Part shown: in pieces, positions 18,864 through 25,340 of the stretch
How positions within the stretch are numbered: position 1 is the stretch's first letter
Layout: each line of letters begins with the position of its first letter
The notes under the pieces: model-generated
Told to the model about the DNA's origin: nothing
Databases searched by the model: none
Seen by the model: only the letters and a program-made list of their open reading frames with translations
Translations under genes and position numbers: made by a program
Assembly (NCBI RefSeq): GCF_007970185.1
Contig: NZ_CP042431.1
Span: 3,224,001-3,288,000, forward strand
DNA length: 64,000 nucleotides
Direction of reading: 5' to 3'
Source of the DNA: Pseudobacter ginsenosidimutans
GTDB taxonomy: Bacteria; Bacteroidota; Bacteroidia; Chitinophagales; Chitinophagaceae

Positions 18864-20633
18864 ATGAGAATTGCCTTACTGATCTTTCTGGTGATGGTCA
18901 GCCTGACCACCAACGCCCAAATTTCGAAAGAAACAAAAATTGTTACAAAGCCTAAAGTCCTGGATAAAACTGTAACGAAGCCCAATGCAGATAAGAAGGG
19001 AGAAAAAAAGGTGGAGACTTCCGGGAAAAAGCTGACAGGAACTGATCTTTCCAAAGAAATGAATGGCAATATTCCAAATGTATTGAGGGGAACTCCCATC
19101 ATTGCTACAGTTGGAGGCACTAAAATAACTACTTACATTGAACCGCTCGATCGTGTGAGGTCTACCGTGAGTGCCGGCAGAAATCCAAAAGCAAGAAACA
19201 GGGGAACCAAAGAAGACAACGGGCTTATCTGTACTGCCTATAGTATTTCCCTGAGCCCCGAGTCGGAAAGTTTTGATGCGCCGCTTGCCGATAAAATGTC
19301 TCACACCTATCCCGGCGCGGCTTACAACTACAACGACTATATCAAGAACAACACTCAGCCGCCTCATAATAGATCAAAGCGTAATCCCATCATTTTGCAG
19401 GTGTCTTCCAGCAGTGGAAACGGGAAGCAGCTATTGGTGGAAGATCCCACTAAGAATAATCTCGATGAAGCGGCAGGTAAGCTTAAATATTCTTTGCCTA
19501 AACAAGCGAATAACCTGAGTACTGAAATCTATGTGCAAACTATCGTGAATGAGGCCACGTTCGCACTCAATGTTGAAGCGGGTGGTGGTGGATATGGTTT
19601 CAAGGCCAGTGCAAAATTTGGTTTGAAATACGATAGTAAGAAAACTTACATGAGCATCGATGCCAAACAAAAGAATTATGTGATCACTGCCAACCGTCCG
19701 GATAATGCAACAGGAGGTTTCTATGTAGATGAATCAGAGAATGCAAAAAACGAAAACGTATACATGTCGTCCGTAACCTATGGAAGGCGTGTGATAGGTA
19801 TCATCGAAACGGAGCTGGACCAGGAACATATGGAAGTGGGTGCTAAAGCCTCTTATGATGGGTTTGGTGTTTCAGCAAATCTTGGTTTAGGCATTGTAGA
19901 TAAAATGAGCCGGGCCAAAACCACTGTTCGCTTGTTGTTTATCGGAGGCAATGGTGATGTGATCACGATCCCGAATCCTACAGCTGCATCTGTACAGGCC
20001 ACCATCAACCAGTGGATGACAAGTACTTCTTCGCAGGCAGCGGTGCCCATCGAATATACTTTCAAGAATATGCGGGATATAGGAATGCGCTGGGAAAGTG
20101 TTGCCAGTAATATCAATTACCAGCAATGCGTTCCCAAACCACCTGCCGCCGCAGCACCGCAGCCATGGGACATTACCGTTACACTCAATAGCATCAGCAA
20201 TAACAAAAGAGAGAGCGCCAAGCTGGGTATTTCACAATCGGTAGGTGTTTCGGTGAACGGACAATGGAAGAACGAAAATGCTGGTTTGGACAAGCCGATC
20301 ATTTGCTGGATGGAAGGCTGGCAGGGCTGCCAGACCCCGCCGCATATAGATTTCAGGCAACCTCACCGGATAGGGGATGCAACCCGCAGGTACACCATCA
20401 GCAATGATGAATACGAACAGAACCCGATGTTCAGGGTGGAGACGCAACGGATAGTTACCTATCGCACGAGTGTTGGCGGCAGTAAAAATGAGAATAACCA
20501 GAAACAGAGAAGTGATAAACGACTCAAAGATATTGGTAGTATTTCCACGTTTGATGTGCCGGTGCATATCAATGGGAGGATCTTCAGTTTCAACTATACT
20601 GTAAAAGTGGCGCAAAGACCACCAGCACAATAA
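18864..20633 (+). CDS. Cholesterol-dependent-cytolysin-like (CDCL) pore-forming protein, secreted
   Basis: 589 residues from ATG 18864 (MRIALLIFLVMVSLTTNAQ, a clear signal peptide); ATG 18807 would put 19 extra residues before it. A Lys-rich spacer (about 20-65) follows. The core aligns by eye with the thiol-activated cytolysins (perfringolysin, streptolysin): TYPGA (148-152), KRNPI, EDPT, ALNV (234-237), an ITANRPDN segment (about 274; SADLPKN in perfringolysin), MSSVTYGRRVIGIIETE (301 on; VSNVAYGRTIYVKLET in perfringolysin), the hinge Gly pair in FIGGNGD (361-362) and VPIEYTF (394 on; YPISYTS). Two amphipathic glycine-rich stretches, 235-262 and about 318-345, are where the pore-forming hairpins would lie. 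The C-terminal domain (about 430-589) lacks the undecapeptide ECTGLAWEWWR; membrane recognition must differ. Such proteins oligomerise into large beta-barrel pores. It heads a four-gene cassette. Confidence 0.85.
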   Translation: MRIALLIFLVMVSLTTNAQISKETKIVTKPKVLDKTVTKPNADKKGEKKVETSGKKLTGTDLSKEMNGNIPNVLRGTPIIATVGGTKITTYIEPLDRVRSTVSAGRNPKARNRGTKEDNGLICTAYSISLSPESESFDAPLADKMSHTYPGAAYNYNDYIKNNTQPPHNRSKRNPIILQVSSSSGNGKQLLVEDPTKNNLDEAAGKLKYSLPKQANNLSTEIYVQTIVNEATFALNVEAGGGGYGFKASAKFGLKYDSKKTYMSIDAKQKNYVITANRPDNATGGFYVDESENAKNENVYMSSVTYGRRVIGIIETELDQEHMEVGAKASYDGFGVSANLGLGIVDKMSRAKTTVRLLFIGGNGDVITIPNPTAASVQATINQWMTSTSSQAAVPIEYTFKNMRDIGMRWESVASNINYQQCVPKPPAAAAPQPWDITVTLNSISNNKRESAKLGISQSVGVSVNGQWKNENAGLDKPIICWMEGWQGCQTPPHIDFRQPHRIGDATRRYTISNDEYEQNPMFRVETQRIVTYRTSVGGSKNENNQKQRSDKRLKDIGSISTFDVPVHINGRIFSFNYTVKVAQRPPAQ

Positions 20634-20663
20634 TTACTTAATCAATTAATTTATTTATCAGTG

Positions 20664-21251
20664 ATGAAGATCTTATTAACTATTGTTGCGTTGATGGGAT
20701 GGACTCTTGTTACGCAAGCCCAATGTGAAGAGAGGATTTCCGGCAGGCAACTGGAAAAAGGCATGTTTGTTTTGTGTACTCCCCAGCTAGAGGGAAATAC
20801 AGTTTATGTGGCTGAAGTGTTGTCTGTAAATGGAACTGATTTCAGTTGCCGGTTCCTTCATTCCAATTCCGTGTATCAGCTAACTGATTTTAAAACGGCA
20901 GACAAAGGTTCTGCTGCAATCATGCAGGCAGCAGTAAGATCCAGTAAAGGTGGAGGTTATAAGGCAGGGTCGGTTTTTATAATTAATGTTTATATGGCAG
21001 ACCCTGCTCCATGCGATCTGTCTACAGCTCCGCTAAAAAACCAATATGTTGTGATTGCCACTTTTAAAGCGGATAATAAACGTTACCTGGGAAAAATGAT
21101 GCCGGTAAGTGGAGGATATGATATTCAGTTTAAACATTCCCAAAGTGTTTATACTGTTGACAAAAAGTTTACAGTAACTAAAGTGGTAAAGGGAGGATAT
21201 ATTGTCGGAAGCCAGATGGAACTTGTTCATGCCAGGTTGTTGGAATTCTAA
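20664..21251 (+). CDS. Secreted protein of unknown function with an internal duplication (CDCL cassette)
   Basis: 195 residues from ATG 20664; a GTG directly before it (20661) could also start. Signal peptide MKILLTIVALMGWTLVTQAQ. I do not recognise the family. Two halves look duplicated: the first has YVAEVLSVNG...CRFLHSNSVYQL...GGYKAGS, the second YVVIATFKAD...IQFKHSQSVYTV...GGYIVGS. Each half reads as a small five-stranded barrel of Tudor/agenet/SH3-like type, which is inference from strand pattern only. Two Cys (CEER near residue 21 and LCTP) plus one each in RFLH and APCDL regions could form disulphides. It begins 30 bp after the CDCL gene and is probably co-transcribed: a candidate chaperone, partner or immunity factor for the pore former. 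Confidence 0.7.
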   Translation: MKILLTIVALMGWTLVTQAQCEERISGRQLEKGMFVLCTPQLEGNTVYVAEVLSVNGTDFSCRFLHSNSVYQLTDFKTADKGSAAIMQAAVRSSKGGGYKAGSVFIINVYMADPAPCDLSTAPLKNQYVVIATFKADNKRYLGKMMPVSGGYDIQFKHSQSVYTVDKKFTVTKVVKGGYIVGSQMELVHARLLEF

Positions 21252-21287
21252 CAAAAATCGATACTGAAACAGGGTAAATATTATACT

Positions 21288-22163
21288 ATGGAAAACAGAT
21301 TGTATTTCCCACTCTTTGCTGTGTTTTTACTATTTGCAATAAATGGTTTGGGGAGTGGATTGGAACTGCCAGCAAAGAATACTTCCGATGGTAATTTGCT
21401 GAACTCCGACTCTGTTGTACTTCCTGAGTGCATAAAAAAACTTACTGCTCCTCCGGGAAAAGTTATACGGGCTTCAATTGGAGCCAAACAATTCCGGAAA
21501 ACATACACAATGGAGAATGGAAAGATCTTGTATGTATTGCATTCGCAGGCATCGATCGGTTGTAATATGAATGAACCCGCCAGTACTAAGTATTACAACG
21601 ATTCCTGTAAAATGGTGGCCAGTTTTCCAACCAGGTTTTCAATTAAGCAGGGCTTTAAACCCTTTGTGGCTGCCGGATATAAGCCGGATGATTTCCCGGA
21701 AGCAGCACAGGGTGATTATCCGGAGTACTTTGCAAATCTGAAAAAAGAAAAGACTACCAATAAGATCATTGTCAGCGATGCCAAACCTACAGATCCTTTT
21801 CCGGTAGAGAAGGAGTTTACAGTAATTGGAGTGGATGATAATGTGCTGGATTTGAAAAAGGGAGATATCGTAAGAATATCCACGAAAAATGGCCTGAGGA
21901 TTTTCCGTAATGATAAGCTGCTGAACAATTACAAATTAGTTCCCCAGCTTTCTACCATAAAAATTGAAGCGAAGTGTAAAGTGCCTCCATGCTTCACAAC
22001 GCTAACGAAAGCACTTGTTTATCATATGGGTGGCATCAAACGTTTTGTGGAGATCAGGAACAATGCTTTTATGATCTCTGCAACACAATATGCAGATGCG
22101 CCATCACCAACAAGAAGTATTGAATTATCCTGGAGGATTGCTTACGCGCTGCGTTCTGAATGA
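21288..22163 (+). CDS. Secreted protein of unknown function (CDCL cassette)
   Basis: 291 residues. A hydrophobic N-terminus (MENRLYFPLFAVFLLFAING) indicates export. Not recognised. Six or so Cys residues (PECIKK, GCNMNE, DSCKM, CKVPPCF) suggest disulphides outside the cytoplasm. The middle has mixed alpha/beta composition, and two strand-turn segments with Lys/Asp turns are seen (FTVIGVDDNVLDLKKGDIVR, then LRIFRNDKLLNN). No catalytic motif, lipobox or T9SS tail was found. It begins 36 bp after the previous gene and ends 39 bp before the next, consistent with one transcript. A role with the neighbouring cytolysin-like protein is inferred from position alone. Confidence 0.65.
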   Translation: MENRLYFPLFAVFLLFAINGLGSGLELPAKNTSDGNLLNSDSVVLPECIKKLTAPPGKVIRASIGAKQFRKTYTMENGKILYVLHSQASIGCNMNEPASTKYYNDSCKMVASFPTRFSIKQGFKPFVAAGYKPDDFPEAAQGDYPEYFANLKKEKTTNKIIVSDAKPTDPFPVEKEFTVIGVDDNVLDLKKGDIVRISTKNGLRIFRNDKLLNNYKLVPQLSTIKIEAKCKVPPCFTTLTKALVYHMGGIKRFVEIRNNAFMISATQYADAPSPTRSIELSWRIAYALRSE

Positions 22164-22202
22164 TGCGGTCAATTTATTATCTCATCCGTCAAACAAATCG
22201 AT

Positions 22203-22652
22203 ATGCAGGTTTTATTATTAATTAGTTGTTTATGCCTGGCAGGTAGCGGTAGTGTTGAGAAAAGCAGGGCTGATAGCAGTCTTGTACTAGCAGGTATTGA
22301 AAAAAACAGGGAACTTTCAATACTGTTCCCAAAAAATAATCAGAAAGTACGTGGAGAGTATAAGGTCTATGGTAAAGCAAGGCCTGGCTCCGTAGTTGTT
22401 CTCCATATCAGTAGCACCTATTATAAAACTGCACGTGATAGCCGGCAAAAAGTAAGCAAAGGAGCCGGGCCAATAAATAGAATGAACAGGAAGTTTAAGC
22501 TAACTGCAGACCGGAGTGGTAACTGGATCCTGAAAAACATTGAATTGTGGAATGCTGGCTGGGAGGAAAACTTTACCATAAAAGCTACTGCAGAGAATAA
22601 AACGGTTTCAATTCGGGTGTATGATAATACGCACCCGGTAGCAATAGATTAG
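22203..22652 (+). CDS. Small exported protein of unknown function, last gene of the CDCL cassette
   Basis: 149 residues. The N-terminus MQVLLLISCLCLAGSGS is hydrophobic and could be a short signal peptide or an atypical lipobox at Cys9 or Cys11; it lacks the usual basic residues. The remaining ~115 residues look like a single Ig-like beta-sandwich: LSILFPKNNQKVRGEYKVYG, VVVLHISSTYY, FKLTADRSGNWILKNI and FTIKATAENKTVSIRVYD have the strand spacing of bacterial Ig-like domains that follow a carrier strand. No family assignment beyond that. A strong terminator follows 18 bp after the stop and closes the cassette. Confidence 0.65.
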   Translation: MQVLLLISCLCLAGSGSVEKSRADSSLVLAGIEKNRELSILFPKNNQKVRGEYKVYGKARPGSVVVLHISSTYYKTARDSRQKVSKGAGPINRMNRKFKLTADRSGNWILKNIELWNAGWEENFTIKATAENKTVSIRVYDNTHPVAID

Positions 22653-22669
22653 CAATGCACCTGAAATAA

Positions 22670-22710
22670 CAAAAGCTTCCGGTTCATGCCGGAAGCTTTT
22701 GCTTTTGTCT
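22670..22710 (+). terminator. Rho-independent terminator closing the CDCL cassette
   Basis: Perfect 13-bp stem (22670-22682 with 22689-22701), 6-nt loop, followed by CTTTTGTCT. It sits 18 bp downstream of the last cassette gene. Confidence 0.85.
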
Positions 22711-22738
22711 CAGTTATATAAATAGAATTTTATTAACG

Positions 22739-22778
22739 CACAAAAGCCGCTGTAGTAGCGGCTTTTGTGTCTTTTTTC
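22739..22778. terminator. Bidirectional hairpin terminator between the CDCL cassette and tRNA-Met
   Basis: Perfect 12-bp stem (22739-22750 with 22758-22769) with a 7-nt loop. On the + strand it runs into TCTTTTTTC. On the - strand it begins ten bases after the tRNA 3' end and carries TTTT inside the distal arm, so it probably ends the tRNA transcript and backs up the cassette terminator. Confidence 0.7.
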
Positions 22779-22855
22779 TGGTACCGGGGACGAGAGTTGA
22801 ACTCGTGACCTCAGGGTTATGAATCCTGCGCTCTAACCGCCTGAGCTACCCCGGC
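22779..22855 (-). tRNA. tRNA-Met (anticodon CAU), CCA encoded
   Basis: Read on the - strand from 22855: acceptor GCCGGGG pairs with CCCCGGU (G-U at 1-72), D arm GCUC/GAGC with a GG loop, anticodon loop UUCAUAA (CAU at 22821-22819), 5-nt variable loop, T arm ACGAG/CUCGU with loop UUCAACU, discriminator A at 22782 and encoded CCA (22781-22779). The paired 1-72 position argues against the initiator. The anticodon stem CAGGA/CCCUG has an A31-C39 mismatch at the loop-closing pair, which is unusual. An Ile2 (lysidine) identity cannot be excluded by sequence alone. Confidence 0.9.
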
Positions 22856-23168
22856 GTTTCATTCAGTTCACGCCGCAGATCAATTGATAATCAATTCGTA
22901 CAGCATTTCTCCAAATGGGTGGCAAAAATAGTGAAATTCCTGTTATTTAAAAAAGAAATTCAAAAAACTTTCCCGGGTTCGCAGGTAGTCTGTGGTCCGT
23001 GGCTGCCAGGGCTGCTTTGCAAACACCGGTGCTAATCCGGTACAAAATCCTGCTAATCCTACATCAACTTCTTACATTGTCCCCGTCTACTTTTACTTCA
23101 CAAAAGCGGGAAAGCGTTGCCCTCCGCCATTTCCATACCAACCCCCACATCAATAAAATAGTATTACT
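22856..23168. other. Intergenic region between tRNA-Met and the GH172 gene
   Basis: 313 bp without a supportable gene. On the - strand it holds a -7-like TATTTTTG (22930-22923) that could drive the tRNA. A 9-bp sequence TGCTAATCC occurs twice (near 23031 and 23051), without further structure. No small ORF with a convincing start and composition was seen. Confidence 0.5.
22923..22930 (-). promoter_or_regulatory. Candidate -7 box for tRNA-Met
   Basis: On the - strand TATTTTTG matches TAnnTTTG, and would start transcription near 22917, about 60 nt before the mature tRNA 5' end. A -33 TTTG at the normal distance was not found. Confidence 0.3.
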
Positions 23169-25256
23169 ATGTATATGAAAAAGACCTGCACGATTGCCAT
23201 TTGTTTATTCCTCTTTTCTTGTTTTACAGTATCCATCCAGGCGCAACAAGTCAATTTTGAATCACTGCTCCGCGAAATGGCAGACAGAGAGGCCATCGCC
23301 CGTTATCCTTCGCAGGCCTACACGCTGGCCCAGTTCAGCAGCTACGACCGTGCTACCACGGTTCCGGGGGATTCCAGCTGGTACGCCAATTGGGACCGCT
23401 CCATGTTCATTCGTCTCGATTCAGATAAAGGAAGAAAAGAGTATGTACTTTTCGATACCACAGGACCCGGCGCTATCGTCCGCTTCTGGATGACCTTCTC
23501 CGGCTCCAATAGCGGTGATGGGATCCTTCGGTTCTATCTCGATGGGAAACCTGAACCAGTGATCCAGGGATCAGCCAAAGAAGTGATCAGTGGAACTGCC
23601 CTCGTGAATGGTCCATTGGCTGCATCAGTAAGCGATAGCGTGAAATACTCTATGCGCGGGCACAATCTCTATCTGCCCATCCCATACGCCAAAAGCTGCA
23701 GGATCACTTACGAAACCAATAATATCACCGACTACGGCGCCAAAAAAGGCGAGGCCGTGTATTACAATATCAACTACCGTACTTATCAACAGGCTTCCGT
23801 TACCAGCTTTTCACTAAAAGACCTGAAGAAACACCAGGCGCTGCTGCAATCAGTACAGGAAAAACTGTCTACACGCGACAAAGGTTTGCAGGGCCTCTCA
23901 CTCAATCCGGTCAATATCAATACTACAATTGCAGCCGGGCAATCTTCCACCATCAACTTACCATCAGGGTCAAACGCAGTCAGGCATTTCCGCTTGAAAT
24001 TGTCGGCTGCCAACCTGGAGCAGGCTTTGCGCAGCACCATCGTTTCGTTCAAATTCGATGGAGAACAAACCGTATGGGTGCCTGCGGGCGATTTCTTTGG
24101 AACCGGTTACCAGGTTCGTTATTCCAATACCTGGTATTCACAGGTGAACAACAACGGAACCATGGAAACCTGGTGGGTAATGCCCTTCCAAAAAGAAGCA
24201 ACGCTTACACTGCACAATCTGCAAGATGCATCTGTGCAGGTGGAAGGACTGATTGAGACAGCTCCCTGGAAATGGGACGACCGATCCATGCACTTTGGTG
24301 CTAACTGGCGTCAGTACACCAATGTATTCACCGGCGAAGTGAAGAACATGGAAGCAACAGGCGAGCCCTTCGATGTGAACTATGTGCAATTGAAAGGAAA
24401 AGGTGTGTATGCAGGCGATGGACTTACTTTGTTCAATACCATTCATCGCTGGTGGGGAGAAGGCGATGAAAAAGTTTATATCGATGGTGAAAAATTCCCT
24501 TCCCATATCGGAACCGGCACTGAAGATTATTATGGCTATGCCTGGTGCCGCCCGGAAAAATTCTCCAACCATCCTTTCATCGCACAACCCGATGGCAGCG
24601 GCAATTTCACGCCAGGATTCACTGTGAATATGCGCTACCGCAATCTTGATGCCATTCCTTTCAACAAGCAATTGACCTTCGATATGGAGCTCTGGCACTG
24701 GGGAAGGGCCCTGATCAATTATGCGCCGGTAACTTATTGGTATATGCAACCTGGCGGAACTACCAATATCAAACCTGAAATCGCTACTGCCAAACTACCG
24801 GTGGTGATCAAACGCTCAGATATCGTTTCTCCTACAATCAATCATGGAAAAGTGGAAGGGGAGAATATGGAACTGGTGAGTGTTTCCGGGGGCAAACTCA
24901 CTTACCAGAATCTGAAGGGATACGATTGGAGCGATAATACACAGGCATTCTGGTCTGAAGGAAAGCCCGGTGATAAGATGGTGCTGAAATTTGTATCAGA
25001 GGAAGAAGGGCAATTCCACCTGAGCGCCCGCCTCACCAGCGCTCCGGATTATGGAAAAGTGAAAATGAAACTGAACGGCCAACCTGTTGCAATCACCTTT
25101 GATGGTCACGAAGAAAAAACAAAAGTGAAGATGTTGTACCTGGGCAATTTCAGGATCAGGAAAGGGGAGAACCTGCTGGAAGTGGAGATCACTGATGCAA
25201 GACCCAATGAAAAGAAGACAGCTTATTTCGGGCTTGACTACCTGAGGGTGCATTAA
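23169..25256 (+). CDS. GH172-family (DUF2961) glycoside hydrolase with C-terminal beta-sandwich
   Basis: 695 residues; ATG 23175 (MKKTCTIAICLFLF) is an equally good start. The signal peptide ends near SIQAQ. The N-terminal domain has the DUF2961/GH172 pattern: an S-S-Y-D-R-x-x-x-V-P-G-D segment, W-D-R-S-M-F-I-R, FDTTGPGAIVRFWMTFSG, and the signature GTGTEDYYGYAW with an acidic residue at about 452. Characterised GH172 members act on alpha-D-fructofuranosides and on D-arabinofuranan. A C-terminal stretch (about 560-695) reads as a carbohydrate-binding-like jelly roll (MVLKFVSEEEGQFHLSARL ... YLGNFRIRKGENLLEV). The protein is probably periplasmic or surface-exposed. It is convergent with the GH115 genes; the D-arabinose-capable isomerase/kinase locus lies about 20 kb away. 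Confidence 0.85.
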   Translation: MYMKKTCTIAICLFLFSCFTVSIQAQQVNFESLLREMADREAIARYPSQAYTLAQFSSYDRATTVPGDSSWYANWDRSMFIRLDSDKGRKEYVLFDTTGPGAIVRFWMTFSGSNSGDGILRFYLDGKPEPVIQGSAKEVISGTALVNGPLAASVSDSVKYSMRGHNLYLPIPYAKSCRITYETNNITDYGAKKGEAVYYNINYRTYQQASVTSFSLKDLKKHQALLQSVQEKLSTRDKGLQGLSLNPVNINTTIAAGQSSTINLPSGSNAVRHFRLKLSAANLEQALRSTIVSFKFDGEQTVWVPAGDFFGTGYQVRYSNTWYSQVNNNGTMETWWVMPFQKEATLTLHNLQDASVQVEGLIETAPWKWDDRSMHFGANWRQYTNVFTGEVKNMEATGEPFDVNYVQLKGKGVYAGDGLTLFNTIHRWWGEGDEKVYIDGEKFPSHIGTGTEDYYGYAWCRPEKFSNHPFIAQPDGSGNFTPGFTVNMRYRNLDAIPFNKQLTFDMELWHWGRALINYAPVTYWYMQPGGTTNIKPEIATAKLPVVIKRSDIVSPTINHGKVEGENMELVSVSGGKLTYQNLKGYDWSDNTQAFWSEGKPGDKMVLKFVSEEEGQFHLSARLTSAPDYGKVKMKLNGQPVAITFDGHEEKTKVKMLYLGNFRIRKGENLLEVEITDARPNEKKTAYFGLDYLRVH

Positions 25257-25278
25257 GCCGTTTCGAATCAGGTAGGAA

Positions 25279-25338
25279 AACCAGGGAGCGCCGCAGCATC
25301 CATTCTTCAAAGATGGGTTCTGCGGCGCCCTGGTTTTT
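25279..25338. terminator. Bidirectional terminator between convergent GH172 and GH115 genes
   Basis: Arms AACCAGG-GA-GCGCCGCAG (25279-25296) and CTGCGGCGC-CCTGGTT (25320-25335) form a long stem with a 2-nt bulge; the + strand continues in a T run to 25338, and the - strand reads into TTTTCCTACC. It fills the 84-bp gap between the two convergent stop codons. Confidence 0.7.
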
Positions 25339-25340
25339 GA

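Noticed and set aside
18864-20633. Second CDC-like gene, as in two-component CDCL systems.
   Set aside because: None of the three following proteins shows the cytolysin core motifs; only one CDCL is visible.
23028-23060. TGCTAATCC repeated twice as a possible mobile-element or att remnant.
   Set aside because: Only 9 bp, no integrase, no target duplication and no match to the tRNA 3' end.
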